Positions 9,521-18,108 of a stretch of 64,000 nucleotides of DNA are shown here, one piece after another; position 1 is the first letter of the stretch; each line of letters begins with the position of its first letter. The DNA is from Oceanidesulfovibrio indonesiensis (lineage in GTDB: Bacteria > Desulfobacterota > Desulfovibrionia > Desulfovibrionales > Desulfovibrionaceae): contig NZ_QMIE01000008.1 in assembly GCF_007625075.1 (NCBI RefSeq), positions 62,001-126,000 of the forward strand, in the 5' to 3' direction. The translations under genes were made by a program, and so were the position numbers. The notes under the pieces are model-generated. The model was not told the DNA's origin and did no database searches. It saw nothing but the letters and a program-made list of their open reading frames with translations.

Positions 9521-9772
9521 GTGAACGTCACAGTCTACGCCCTTTCCACCTGCATCCACTGCAAGAACGCCAAGCAATATCTCGATGAACGCAAGGTCCC
9601 CTATGAAGCGATTCACGTGGACAAGACCGAGGGCGACGAACGCAAGAAGCTTGTCGAAGAGGTCAAAAAGTACAACCCTGCCTGCTCCTTCCCCACCATC
9701 GTGGTGAACGGCGGCGATCGCGTGATAGTTGGCTTCCGCAAGAATGAGCTCGAGGAGGCGCTGGGCTTATGA
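9521..9772 (+). CDS. Glutaredoxin-family thiol-disulfide oxidoreductase
   Basis: An 83-aa small thioredoxin-fold protein. The GTG at 9521 is chosen because AAGGAG lies 8 bp upstream and the protein then begins with the first beta strand (NVTVYALSTC). The dithiol active site is CIHC at residues 10-13, followed by a helix (KNAKQYLDERKVPY), the cis-Pro loop (CSFPTIVV) and a C-terminal helix. It overlaps by 4 bp (ATGA) with a ferredoxin:thioredoxin-reductase-like gene, so it is probably the protein partner reduced by that enzyme rather than a glutathione-dependent glutaredoxin. That partnership is an inference from gene coupling. Confidence 0.9.
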   Translation: MNVTVYALSTCIHCKNAKQYLDERKVPYEAIHVDKTEGDERKKLVEEVKKYNPACSFPTIVVNGGDRVIVGFRKNELEEALGL

Positions 9773-10122
9773 GCGCCAAACAGATGACCGCGCAGCAGTT
9801 GTACCAAGCCCTGAAGAAGATCCAGGAGCCCAAGGGCTGCTACTTCAACAGGGACCTCGAGAATATGACCATGCCGCTGCTCGAAAGTCTGCTGGAGAAC
9901 AAGACTCGTTACGGCTACATGGCCTGCCCCTGTCGCATCGCCTCCGGTGACTACGAGCAGGACCGGGACATAATCTGCCCCTGCGTGTACCGCGAACCGG
10001 ACATGGAAGAGTACGGCGCGTGCTTCTGCGGCCTGTACGTGACCCGGGAATGGAACAACGAACCCGCCGAGGAGCACGCATACGTGCCGGAGAGGCGACC
10101 TCCCGAGAAGATCGTGTTCTGA
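9769..10122 (+). CDS. Ferredoxin:thioredoxin reductase-like catalytic subunit
   Basis: A 117-aa Fe-S protein matching the catalytic (beta) chain of ferredoxin:thioredoxin reductase. The three diagnostic Cys-X-Cys pairs are CPC at residues 53-55, CPC at 70-72 and CFC at 85-87 (usually CHC in plant FTR), which together hold a 4Fe-4S cluster next to an active-site disulfide. The known reaction takes electrons one at a time from ferredoxin to reduce a thioredoxin-fold protein. The start overlaps the glutaredoxin gene by 4 bp, so the two proteins are likely made together and work as a pair. There is no variable (alpha) subunit nearby, as in other anaerobe versions. A clear terminator follows 31 bp after the stop. 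Confidence 0.92.
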   Translation: MSAKQMTAQQLYQALKKIQEPKGCYFNRDLENMTMPLLESLLENKTRYGYMACPCRIASGDYEQDRDIICPCVYREPDMEEYGACFCGLYVTREWNNEPAEEHAYVPERRPPEKIVF

Positions 10123-10152
10123 TTGGGATATGCTGGAAATGGTTATACATTG

Positions 10153-10188
10153 AAAAGCCGAATCATCGATGGATGGTTCGGCTTTTTT
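10153..10188 (+). terminator. Intrinsic terminator of the grx-ftr operon
   Basis: A stem with AAAAGCCGAA at 10153-10162 pairing with TTCGGCTTTT at 10177-10186, extended inside by CATC/GATG, followed by T residues. It lies directly downstream of the ferredoxin:thioredoxin reductase gene. Confidence 0.85.
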
Positions 10189-10349
10189 CTTGGGAGGTTG
10201 TGGATAAGAGCAGACAAGACATACGAAAAAGGGGCCGATGATGGTGTGCCTGGTTGGGATGATACTGCCGCCGCCCCTGAAAAAAACTCAAGCTGCTGAT
10301 CCAACAAGGCAAAAGCACTGCCTCAAGGCGCCATTTTCGACAAGGCAAT
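10189..10349. other. Intergenic stretch without a recognised gene
   Basis: Between the ftr terminator and the fossil transposase fragment. It holds a loose inverted pair GGGGC (near 10233) and GCCCC (near 10275) flanked by A-runs, which might act as a weak bidirectional terminator for mltG. Nothing else is evident. Confidence 0.35.
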
Positions 10350-10500
10350 GCTGTGATTCAGTTACAATACGGCCACACCCTGCTCGGGGTGATGGGCCAG
10401 GCACTGCGGCTGACTGAAACATGTCCTGCGGTGGCCATGTGCGACCGGAGCTACCTGGTTAGCTTCCCGTCAATGGGACGCTGCGTACGCAAAATCATGA
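10350..10500 (+). pseudogene. Transposase fragment, degenerate (IS5/IS1182-like)
   Basis: The frame starting around 10353 reads YGHTLLGVMGQALRLT, then CPAVAMCDRSYL, and then degenerates. This matches the spacing of the conserved middle-to-late block of IS5/IS1182-group DDE transposases (DGHTL...Q...RLTG...A..D+GY), with Asp-Arg-Ser-Tyr in place of the catalytic-region D-R/K-G-Y. There is no start codon context, and no catalytic Glu region or inverted terminal repeats are visible, and the frame runs into the 3' end of mltG on the other strand. I treat it as a fossil; a chance resemblance cannot be excluded. Confidence 0.4.
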
Positions 10501-10512
10501 AGATACAAGGCC

Positions 10513-11529
10513 TTACCGCTTCAGCTGGTACTTGCGTACGGCATTGTTGTGCTGGCGCAGGTTCGTGGAGAACTGGTGCGAGCCGTCGCCTTTGGAAACG
10601 AAGTAGAGATAGTCGTGATCTTCGGGATTTGCAGCAGCGAGCAGGGCGTCCAGTCCGGGCGAGCAGATGGGACCGGGCGGCAGGCCGCCGTGACGGTACG
10701 TATTGTAGGGATTGCCGGAATCTTCGAGGTGGCGGCGGGTGATGTTGCCGTCGAATGCGGTGCCCAGGCCGTAGATGATCGTGGGGTCGGCCTGCAGCGG
10801 CATCCTTCGTTCGAGCCGCTTGGCAAAGACACCGGCGATGGTGCCGCGTTCTTCCGGGACGCCTGTCTCTTTCTCCACCACGGAGGCGAGAATCACGACT
10901 TTCTTGAGGGTCTCGGCATCGGGCTTTCCGTCGGGCCAGACCTTTTCCGCATTTTTCCAGAAAGTCTTGAGCAGCAACTCTACGATGAATCTGGGATCCT
11001 GCGATTCCTTGCGCGTGAGCAGGTACGTATCCGGAAAAAGAAAGCCCTCGGCCGAATCGAACGGAATGTCGTACTTGTCCAGCAGTTCGGGGTCGTGGAC
11101 AAGGTCCTTGATCTCGGTGGCGTTGGCGTAGCCGGTGTTTTCGATGACCGCGGCCGTCTCCCACCAGGTGAGCCCTTCACGCAGGGCAAGCTTGTACATG
11201 ATGGGCTTGCCCCGCAGCAGTGTGTCCAGAACTTTGGACGGAGTCCAGCTGGTGTTCATGACGAATTCGCCGGCCTGGATGGATCCCGCGGCCTTTTCCC
11301 ACTTGCCGTACATGGCGAAATAGTTGGCGTCCGTCACGAGATTCTGTTCGGCGAGCATGCGCGACACGGCGTCGAATGTGGTGCCGGGCTCGATGATGAC
11401 TGTGACTTCGCGGCCGGGCATCTCGGGCGGCGTGTTCAGGAAGCGGTGCGCTTCATAAAGCGCGGTGCCGGAGATGCCAATGATGATCAGCAGAAAGAGC
11501 GCCACAAGGGCGAGAATGAGCTTGCGCAT
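10513..11529 (-). CDS. mltG: Endolytic murein transglycosylase MltG
   Basis: Inner-membrane lytic transglycosylase that cleaves nascent glycan strands and sets their length during elongation. The protein is 338 aa, with a single N-terminal transmembrane helix (about residues 4-25), a LysM-like region (PGTTFDAVSRMLAEQNLV) and the YceG catalytic domain. The catalytic glutamate is E219 in the VVEKETG motif, and the LQADPTIIYGLG segment near residue 245 is also conserved. The gene follows ruvX by 9 bp on the minus strand. The ruvX-mltG pair is a common arrangement in bacteria, and both belong to a run that starts with the FAD/Fe-S oxidoreductase gene. The protein is complete and shows no anomaly. 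Confidence 0.95.
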   Translation of the reverse strand: MRKLILALVALFLLIIIGISGTALYEAHRFLNTPPEMPGREVTVIIEPGTTFDAVSRMLAEQNLVTDANYFAMYGKWEKAAGSIQAGEFVMNTSWTPSKVLDTLLRGKPIMYKLALREGLTWWETAAVIENTGYANATEIKDLVHDPELLDKYDIPFDSAEGFLFPDTYLLTRKESQDPRFIVELLLKTFWKNAEKVWPDGKPDAETLKKVVILASVVEKETGVPEERGTIAGVFAKRLERRMPLQADPTIIYGLGTAFDGNITRRHLEDSGNPYNTYRHGGLPPGPICSPGLDALLAAANPEDHDYLYFVSKGDGSHQFSTNLRQHNNAVRKYQLKR

Positions 11530-11538
11530 GGGATGTCT

Positions 11539-12000
11539 TCAAAGGTTCTCGCCGCGGGCGAGGTACGTCTCCAGAATGTGAACGGCGGCTTGCTGATCCA
11601 CTACCTCGGCAAGCGCCGTGCCGGACAGGCCACGGGCTTTCAGGGTTTCCTCGGCGTCGAACGAGCTCAGGGTCTCGTCCTCGAAGAGGATTGGCCGGTC
11701 CGTGCGGCGCGCCAGGCTGGCAGCGAGGTTCCTTATCTGCCGCATAACCAGGGTCGAGTCTTCGGGCGCCTCGGCCACGGCATTCAGGGCCTGGTCTGTG
11801 GAAAGACCCTGTTCAGGCACGGGCAGCCCGATTACCACGGCGTCCACGGCATGCTCGTCCATGAGCGCGACGAGCTCATCGGCAAGCGCCTTTTTCCCAT
11901 GATTATGCAATGTTTTGAAGGGAAAAGCCAGCTTTCCGGCAGGGTCGCTCACTGCCAGGCCCACCCGTTTTTCCCCGTAGTCCACTGCCAGGTACTTCAT
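11539..12000 (-). CDS. ruvX: YqgF/RuvX-family RNase H-fold nuclease
   Basis: Putative pre-16S rRNA processing nuclease, also described as a Holliday-junction resolvase-like protein. The frame is open further upstream, but the ATG at 12000 is the correct start because the family begins exactly at the first strand of the RNase H fold (YLAVDYGEKRVGLAVSD). The protein is 153 aa. The first catalytic Asp is in VDYG (D6), the VIGLPVP strand follows, and FEDETLSSFDA supplies the conserved Glu/Asp with DQQAA providing the last acidic residue. It lies between the class V aminotransferase gene (25 bp upstream) and mltG (9 bp downstream). Confidence 0.92.
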   Translation of the reverse strand: MKYLAVDYGEKRVGLAVSDPAGKLAFPFKTLHNHGKKALADELVALMDEHAVDAVVIGLPVPEQGLSTDQALNAVAEAPEDSTLVMRQIRNLAASLARRTDRPILFEDETLSSFDAEETLKARGLSGTALAEVVDQQAAVHILETYLARGENL

Positions 12001-12025
12001 GATTTCCGCGGGTAAAGCCAGTGTC

Positions 12026-13174
12026 CTAGCCGCGCGCCTCTTTGAGCACCGGGCCGAGTTGCGCCAGAAACTCTTCGAGCATGAGCATGGTGGTGTCACC
12101 CATGTGGCCAATGCGGAAAACCGGCTGTCGGCCGCTGTCCTCCATGGCCGTGTTCAGCTTGCCGTAGCCGGGGTCGAACAAGTATCCCCTGGCGCGCATG
12201 GTCTCCTTGATGTTCTTGAGGTCCGCGGCCTTCAGCGGCTGTGGAACCTGCACGCATGTGACCGTGGGCGAACGATAGCCCTCAGGCGCGAAAAGCTCGA
12301 ATCCATCGAGGCTCTCGATGAACTCTGCCACGCGGTCGCGCATTTCGATATGCCGCCGGAAACGATTCTCCATGCCCTCTTCGTTCAGGATATAGTCCAG
12401 CTGGATGGCGAGTTGGTTGGCCAACGTAGTGTTGGGCGTGGTCAGGGTCTGCTTTTTGGCGGCGCGGCCCAGATGCGCGCTAAGGTCGGTTATCCAGCCC
12501 TTGTGCGGCACAGTCTCGGCCTTGGCCACGGCCCTCGGGCTCACAAAGGCGATGCCGAAACCAGCCGGCAGGCCCAGGCTCTTCTGTGTAGCCGTGGCAT
12601 AAATGTCCGGCTGCATTTGCGGCAGATCGATGGGAGCGCCGCCGAAGATGGACACGCCGTCCACGGCGGCGAGAGCGCCGTGCGCGTGCACCAGCGCCAC
12701 GGCTGCGGCTACGTCGTTGGCCACGCCTGTGGAAGTCTCGTTGTGAGTGAGCAGCACCAGGGAGGGGCTCACCTCGTCCAAGGCGCGCTCCAGGCTGGCA
12801 AGATCCATGGCCTGGCCCGGCTCGTAGTGGAGTGTTTCCGTGTTCTTGCCGTTGGTCACGGCGAGTTTGTGGAAGAGGTCCCCGAAAGCGCCCACGGACA
12901 CGGAAAGGATGATGTCGTCCGGTCCGGCCAGTGAACGAACCGTCGTCTCCATGGCGCAGGTGCCGCTGCCGTTGATGATGGCGACCTGGTAGTCGGAGTC
13001 TTCCGGGAGGCCGGCCAGCGCGGCGAGGTTTTCGAAGATGGGGCCGAATCGCTTGACAGCCTCGGAATCGCGGTGGCCGAACTCAGGCAGCGAGCCGGCG
13101 TTGCGGACTTCGGGCCGGATATATGTAGGGCCGGTGATAAAAAGCTTCAGGTCGGTGAAATCGTTCGTGTTCAT
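12026..13174 (-). CDS. Class V aminotransferase (serine-pyruvate / alanine-glyoxylate type)
   Basis: PLP-dependent aminotransferase of 382 aa. It starts with the family opening ITGPTYIRPEV. Other features are NGSGTCAME near residues 68-76 for phosphate binding, HNETSTG at 144-150, D172 in AAVDGVS, which contacts the pyridine nitrogen, and the Schiff-base lysine K198 in TATQKSLGLPAG. This pattern is shared by serine:pyruvate/glyoxylate aminotransferases and by the small subunit of some soluble hydrogenases, an old misannotation. The true amino donor cannot be set from sequence. It sits between azlD (72 bp upstream) and ruvX, in a transcription unit with a lactate-dehydrogenase-like enzyme, so a role in serine, alanine or pyruvate metabolism is plausible. 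Confidence 0.9.
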   Translation of the reverse strand: MNTNDFTDLKLFITGPTYIRPEVRNAGSLPEFGHRDSEAVKRFGPIFENLAALAGLPEDSDYQVAIINGSGTCAMETTVRSLAGPDDIILSVSVGAFGDLFHKLAVTNGKNTETLHYEPGQAMDLASLERALDEVSPSLVLLTHNETSTGVANDVAAAVALVHAHGALAAVDGVSIFGGAPIDLPQMQPDIYATATQKSLGLPAGFGIAFVSPRAVAKAETVPHKGWITDLSAHLGRAAKKQTLTTPNTTLANQLAIQLDYILNEEGMENRFRRHIEMRDRVAEFIESLDGFELFAPEGYRSPTVTCVQVPQPLKAADLKNIKETMRARGYLFDPGYGKLNTAMEDSGRQPVFRIGHMGDTTMLMLEEFLAQLGPVLKEARG

Positions 13175-13246
13175 ATCACAATCCTTGTTTCGGAGTCGGC
13201 ACTATGCCACGGCCCGGGCATCCGGTAAAGATGCGGGATATTACAA

Positions 13247-13582
13247 TCACCCAAGAAAGAACCGCGCCAGTGCGACCGTGGCCATGCCCAGAATAACCGC
13301 GCCGAAGAAGCTCTTGAACCGCCAGGCCATGACGAACGCCGGAACGGAGGCCCACAGGAAGACGTTCTCCGCCAGGCCGATGCGCACGCTTCCCTCGGAC
13401 ACCAGGATGCTGGGCGCCAGCAGGGCGGCGAGCACTGCCGTGGGCACAAAGGAGAGAAAACGTTCCAGGGCGGGCGGCAGGCTGCGCGAGGCGAAAAACA
13501 GCGCCGGGATGAGCCGCGGAAGATACGTGACGCCGGCCATGCCTGCGAGGACCAGGAACAGCTCCACAGGTTCGAGGTTCAT
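13247..13582 (-). CDS. azlD: Branched-chain amino acid exporter, small subunit (AzlD family)
   Basis: A 111-aa hydrophobic protein with three to four transmembrane helices. The opening MNLEPVELFLVLAGMAGVTYLPRL has the family motif T-Y-L-P-R, and LxxVPTAVLAAL near residue 45 is also typical. The start overlaps the azlC stop by 4 bp, so the two subunits are translationally coupled. AzlC and AzlD together form an LIV-E type efflux permease for branched-chain amino acids and analogues. The gene is followed by the class V aminotransferase gene, consistent with amino-acid metabolism. Confidence 0.88.
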   Translation of the reverse strand: MNLEPVELFLVLAGMAGVTYLPRLIPALFFASRSLPPALERFLSFVPTAVLAALLAPSILVSEGSVRIGLAENVFLWASVPAFVMAWRFKSFFGAVILGMATVALARFFLG

Positions 13583-14337
13583 ACGTCGCTCCTGAGCCTG
13601 GAGAGCGCGAGGCCGGCAAGCGCGCCCAGGACGGTCGCCGCCATCACGTTCCAGCGAGTCAGGCCGACATCGAAGAAGAGCAGGGACAGGCCGCCGCTGA
13701 GAAGCGCCACGACAACGTGGATGCGGTCGCGTATCTGCGCCACCAGCAGGGCGATGAACATGGCGGGCAGGGCGAAGTCCAGCCCCACACGCCCGGTATC
13801 GGCCACAAGGTCGCTTGCCGCCACGCCGAGCACCGTACCGGCGACCCAGGCGCCATGAGCCAGCATGTTGCAGCGCAGGACGCCTGTCGTATCCTCGGCC
13901 GCCGCCGGATTGGCGGTGAAGCGCGAGGCGTGCAGAGCGAAGGTCTCGTCTGTGAGTTGGAACCCGAAGAGGGCGATGCGCGGTTTGGGCCAGCCCGCGA
14001 GCCGTGGTCCCAGCGCAGCGGACATCAGCAGGTGGCGCAGGTTGACCACGAATGTCGTGGCGATGACCGAGAGGGCCGAGGCCCCGACGCCCAGCAGTCC
14101 CACCGCTATGAGCTGCGCCGAGCCGGCAAAGACTATGACCGACATGAGCACCGCGTTCACCGGGTCCAGTCCGTGCTCGCGCGCCAGGACGCCGTAGGCG
14201 AAGCCCACGGGCACGTAGCCCAGGATGATGGGCAGGGTCAGAGAGAACGCCCCGGCCCATGAGGTGGTCTCACGGGCCGGGGCGGTGGCAGCGGAAGAAC
14301 CGGCGGTCCGGCTCGAAGCCGACGGATCGTGTTTCAT
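13579..14337 (-). CDS. azlC: Branched-chain amino acid exporter, large subunit (AzlC family)
   Basis: A 252-aa membrane protein with a soluble N-terminal stretch of about 27 residues, then several helices. Family hallmarks are the PIILGYVPVGFAYGVLA start, the FAGSAQLIAVGLL segment, and VNLRHLLMSAAL near residue 100 followed by FGFQLTDETFAL. It starts 3 bp after the stop of the FAD/Fe-S oxidoreductase gene and overlaps azlD by 4 bp. Known family role: large subunit of the AzlCD (LIV-E) exporter. Specificity cannot be read from sequence, and some family members export other metabolites. Confidence 0.9.
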   Translation of the reverse strand: MKHDPSASSRTAGSSAATAPARETTSWAGAFSLTLPIILGYVPVGFAYGVLAREHGLDPVNAVLMSVIVFAGSAQLIAVGLLGVGASALSVIATTFVVNLRHLLMSAALGPRLAGWPKPRIALFGFQLTDETFALHASRFTANPAAAEDTTGVLRCNMLAHGAWVAGTVLGVAASDLVADTGRVGLDFALPAMFIALLVAQIRDRIHVVVALLSGGLSLLFFDVGLTRWNVMAATVLGALAGLALSRLRSDV

Positions 14338-14340
14338 GGT

Positions 14341-17300
14341 CTATGCGGGTTGTTCCACCTTGCCGGTCTGTTCCTCCAGATCGATGAAGCGGATGGATTC
14401 CTTGGGGTGGGACGCGGCGGCCGCCTTGCGGATGCGCTTCTCCCACTTGGGTCCGTATATCGATTGCGCGAGGAACTCCATGGTGTGCAGCACGGGCTGG
14501 TGGTTTTTGAGAGCCAGCAGGCAACGGCCCACGCCGATCTTGCAGGATGGGCAGCCGACGATGACGGGCTGGTCCTGAGGGTAGGACGTCAGGTCGTTTG
14601 CGAGCTGCTCCTTCTTGCGGGTGCGCACCCGGTTGTAGATGCCGGGAGCCGTGACCGCGCCCAGACCGGACTCGCCGCAGCATCCGGGCGAGAGCTGCAC
14701 CGTGCGGCCGGTGATTTCCTCCAGGCCGTTGCGGTATGCTTCCGAGGCCTTGGGACCGGCCACGCCTGACCATTCCGCGTGGCAGGAGGCGTGGTACAAC
14801 AGCGGCGGCGCCTGTTCGGTGCCGTTCATGAACTTCGCGCCGGTAGCGATCTGGCGTTTGAGCAGGAATTGGGCCACATCCATGTGCGCAAGCTCCTCGC
14901 GCAGGAAGAGGTCCAGCTCGTAGTGCGCCAGGCCGTCGCGGCAGGAGCCGCAGGCGGTCAGCATGGTCCGCACGTTGAGGCCTTCCGTGGCGGCGTCGGT
15001 GAGCAGCTTCTTCATGGCGTAGAGGTTGCGCGCCTGGTTGGTGTGGAACGCCTCCTCGCTGCCGTTGACGAGCAGCGGGTAGCCGCAGCACAGATGCTCG
15101 CGCGGGACGACCACGCCGAGCCCCTGGTCCAGGAGCATCATCACCGTGGCCAGGCCGATGGTGCGGTAGAAGAGCCCGCCGCCGCACCCCGGGAAGTAAA
15201 AGACCGACTCGATGGGCGGCGCCTCGCCTTCCTTGGCGCCTCGCCTGGTGTAGCGCGCATGGGCCTCGGCCAAATGCGCGGGCAGGAACAGCGAGCCGCG
15301 TTCCAGATGCAGGCCGGACGCCAGGTTCTTGAGCCCCAGGCGTGGACCCGGCTGTAGCAGCGGCGTTTCCAGATGCCGGCGCCAGCGCGCGGGGATGAGC
15401 CCCACAGTTCTGTTGGCGATATTCTGCCCCACGGCCGCGCGCTTTGCCGCCTTGGGCACGCGCTGGCCGGGAGAGCGCGCCAGGTAGTTGAGCACGCCGG
15501 ACTTGATGGGGTGGCCGCCTGCGCCCTTGGATTCCAGGAACGCGCGCATGTCCAGGATGACGCGCGGAGTATCGATCTTCACCGGACACACGGAGGTGCA
15601 CTTGCCGCAGCCGGTGCAGTGCTCCATAAGGTCCTTGAGCTCGCCGAGCAGCTTGGCGTCCGGCTCGCCCTTGCTGACCTGGGTGTAGTAGACCGCCTCG
15701 ATGAGCGAGCCCAGGCTGATGTTCTTGTTGCGCGGATGCGCGATGAGCGACTGCTGCGGATAGAACATCGGGCAGACCTGCTTGCACTTGCCGCAGCGGG
15801 TGCAGACCTGGATGGAGCGCAGCAGGGAGATGAGCCGGTCCTTGTCCGGCAGGCCGCTCATGCGGATGTCCTCGATGAGCCGGTTGAAGGAGAAGGTGAA
15901 CGGCGCCACCGGCGGATTCTTCTGGGTGAGCTTGCCGGTGTTCAGCACGTTGTTCGGATCCACGTCCTTCTTGTACTTTTTGAGCGCGGCGATCTTGTCC
16001 TCGGAGAGGAAGCTGATCTTGGTGATGCCGATGCCGTGTTCGCCGGAGACGGCGCCATTGAGCGAGAGGACCTTCTCAAAGATGCGCGCCGCGGCCTCCT
16101 CGGCATTGTGCAGCATTTCAGCGTCGTTGGAGTTCACCGGCAGGTTCACGTGGCAGTTGCCGTCGCCCGCATGCATGTGGTTGGCGATGATGATGCGCGT
16201 GGCGTTCATGCGATCGCGGATGCGCAGCAGCTTTTCTTCGAGGTCCGGATACCGGGACACGAGATCCAGGAAGAAGAAGCCGGCCTGTATCTGCAATTCG
16301 GCGTCGGTCAGGTCCTTGGCGTCCACCTTGCCGGCGGAAATGCGCGAGGTGAACTCCATCTCCATGCGGATGAAGTCGTCGTCAGGGGCAACGCCGTCCA
16401 GTCTGCTCACTTCCTGGAGGGCCTTGCGGTAGGCCTTGGCCATGTATTCCAGGTTGAGCTGTTCGAGGAAGTCCGAGAAATCCGGGATCACGTCGAGCGG
16501 GATGACGATGTCCTCGTTGATCTTGAAGCCGGAGGTGCGCTTGGCGATGGCCGAGAGCTTGTGGCGATCCTCCCAGAACAGCTCGGCCTCGCGTTCGTCG
16601 TCCGCCGTGAAAACGTCCACCTGGTCGTAGGGGTCCACGATGTCCACGATGTTTGCCGCAGCCTGGTCCAGGGCCTCGGCGTTGTCCGAGTCCAGCTGGA
16701 TGATAAGCACGCTGATGGGATCGCCCTCGTATCGGTCCGACTTTTTCTGGTATTCGATGGCCTCCACGTACTTGATGCCGAACTCTTCGAGGGCGGAGAT
16801 CTTCACCAGGTCGCCTTCACGGCGGATGGCGTCGCGCAGGGCCACGATGTCGCGGATTACAAGCATGGCGTTGTGCATGGAGCGGCCGTAGAACTCCAGG
16901 CAGAGCACACGGGAGCGCGAAAGCTTGGGGTAGAGGATGAAGCATCCTTTGGTGATGATGCCGTCCACACCCTCTTTCTGCACGCCCGGCAGGCCGCCAA
17001 GGAACTTGTTGGTCACGTCCTTGCCCAGGTTCAGCCCGCGTATCTGGTCGCCCGGCAGGCTGATGGTGCGCAGGAGCGCGCCGTTTGCGTCGAAAACCTC
17101 GAAGACGGCGTCCTCGGAGGGCAGAATCTTGTGGCGGGGGTGGTCCTTGCGCTGCACCTCGATGACCTCTCCGGTGGGGGTCACCATGGTGTAGGAGTAG
17201 ATGTTGTCCAGTGTGGTGCCGTACTCGAAGGCGAAGGGGCCGCCGGCGTTTTCCGAGATATTGCCGCCCAGCGACGAGGCGGCCTTGGAGGCCGGGTCCA

Positions 17301-17985
17301 CGGTAAGCAGCAGGTTCTTTTTGGCCGCGGCCTGGATGGCCTGCAATGTAATGACGCCGGCCTGGGCGCAGAGGATGCTGTTTTCCTCGTCTATGTCGAT
17401 GATCTCCTTGCACTTGGCAAGGGAAAGGATGACGGTGCGCTGGTGCGCGGGAATGGCGCCGCCCGTGGCTCCGGAACCGCCGCCGCGGGGCACGATGACG
17501 AAATCCATCTCGTTGGCCAGCTTGACCACATGTTGAATCTCGTCCGTGTTCTTGGGCATGACCACGAGCATGGGCAACGCCATGCGCAGGTCCGTGGCGT
17601 CCGTGGAAGCCTGCACCAGGGAGGCGGGCCTGTCGTCGATGGAGTCGCGGTCCAGCGCTTCGCCCAGGCGGCGTTTGAGCTCTTTGCGGAAGCGGACATC
17701 GTCCTCGAACTCACGCCAGAAGCGTTTGATGCCCCTGTCCAGGAATTTCGTGTACTCCCGGGAGAGAGAAGCGCGCTCCTGGCGGAAACGCGAGCGGACG
17801 GAGTTGAGCACAATGCTCGGATCGATGAACGGATTGTAGCGCACGAGGAAGAGCTCTTCGGACAGTGCGGCGGCGAGGTTGCGCACCGACTCCGGCCATG
17901 TGGCGAGCTCGGCGGGCGAGAGGCCCAGCACGCGCGATACGAGTTGCTCCGATGGAATGGAGATATGTGGTCCCTTGTGTGGCAT
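14341..17985 (-). CDS. FAD- and 4Fe-4S-binding oxidoreductase (D-lactate dehydrogenase-like, DUF3683)
   Basis: A very large (1214-aa) fused flavin/iron-sulfur dehydrogenase. Order: an N-terminal charged helical region of about 130 residues that fits DUF3683; an FAD-binding type 4 domain (PKNTDEIQHVV at about 142, PRGGGSGATGGA, and later NISENAGGP); and the FAD-oxidase C domain, ending with MHAGDGNCHVN and SGEHGIG. Two ferredoxin motifs follow (CTRCGKCKQVCP near 725 and CTGCGKCTSVCP near 787), then two CCG-type cysteine-rich domains (CCGYPLL, CGSCRDG, CCGESG). The layout combines GlcD/Dld with GlpC/LutA-like parts. The likely reaction is oxidation of a 2-hydroxy acid such as D-lactate, with electrons leaving through Fe-S clusters. 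It leads an operon with azlCD. Confidence 0.9.
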   Translation of the reverse strand: MPHKGPHISIPSEQLVSRVLGLSPAELATWPESVRNLAAALSEELFLVRYNPFIDPSIVLNSVRSRFRQERASLSREYTKFLDRGIKRFWREFEDDVRFRKELKRRLGEALDRDSIDDRPASLVQASTDATDLRMALPMLVVMPKNTDEIQHVVKLANEMDFVIVPRGGGSGATGGAIPAHQRTVILSLAKCKEIIDIDEENSILCAQAGVITLQAIQAAAKKNLLLTVDPASKAASSLGGNISENAGGPFAFEYGTTLDNIYSYTMVTPTGEVIEVQRKDHPRHKILPSEDAVFEVFDANGALLRTISLPGDQIRGLNLGKDVTNKFLGGLPGVQKEGVDGIITKGCFILYPKLSRSRVLCLEFYGRSMHNAMLVIRDIVALRDAIRREGDLVKISALEEFGIKYVEAIEYQKKSDRYEGDPISVLIIQLDSDNAEALDQAAANIVDIVDPYDQVDVFTADDEREAELFWEDRHKLSAIAKRTSGFKINEDIVIPLDVIPDFSDFLEQLNLEYMAKAYRKALQEVSRLDGVAPDDDFIRMEMEFTSRISAGKVDAKDLTDAELQIQAGFFFLDLVSRYPDLEEKLLRIRDRMNATRIIIANHMHAGDGNCHVNLPVNSNDAEMLHNAEEAAARIFEKVLSLNGAVSGEHGIGITKISFLSEDKIAALKKYKKDVDPNNVLNTGKLTQKNPPVAPFTFSFNRLIEDIRMSGLPDKDRLISLLRSIQVCTRCGKCKQVCPMFYPQQSLIAHPRNKNISLGSLIEAVYYTQVSKGEPDAKLLGELKDLMEHCTGCGKCTSVCPVKIDTPRVILDMRAFLESKGAGGHPIKSGVLNYLARSPGQRVPKAAKRAAVGQNIANRTVGLIPARWRRHLETPLLQPGPRLGLKNLASGLHLERGSLFLPAHLAEAHARYTRRGAKEGEAPPIESVFYFPGCGGGLFYRTIGLATVMMLLDQGLGVVVPREHLCCGYPLLVNGSEEAFHTNQARNLYAMKKLLTDAATEGLNVRTMLTACGSCRDGLAHYELDLFLREELAHMDVAQFLLKRQIATGAKFMNGTEQAPPLLYHASCHAEWSGVAGPKASEAYRNGLEEITGRTVQLSPGCCGESGLGAVTAPGIYNRVRTRKKEQLANDLTSYPQDQPVIVGCPSCKIGVGRCLLALKNHQPVLHTMEFLAQSIYGPKWEKRIRKAAAASHPKESIRFIDLEEQTGKVEQPA

Positions 17986-18108
17986 GGGAGAAAAACCTAC
18001 CCGACAATGTTGAAAGGTTTACGGAACTCGCCACTGTACGCGGGAGTATGGTGAACTGCAAGGCGCACGCCATGCAGCGGAAAAATGAAGGATATACAGC
18101 GCGTTGCG

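Noticed and set aside
10549-12015. Plus-strand open frames opposite mltG and ruvX
   Set aside because: No domain content; mltG and ruvX on the minus strand are unambiguous.
15373-18054. Very long plus-strand open frame opposite the FAD/Fe-S oxidoreductase gene
   Set aside because: It is a shadow of a GC-rich coding strand; the minus strand has all the FAD and Fe-S motifs and this frame has none.
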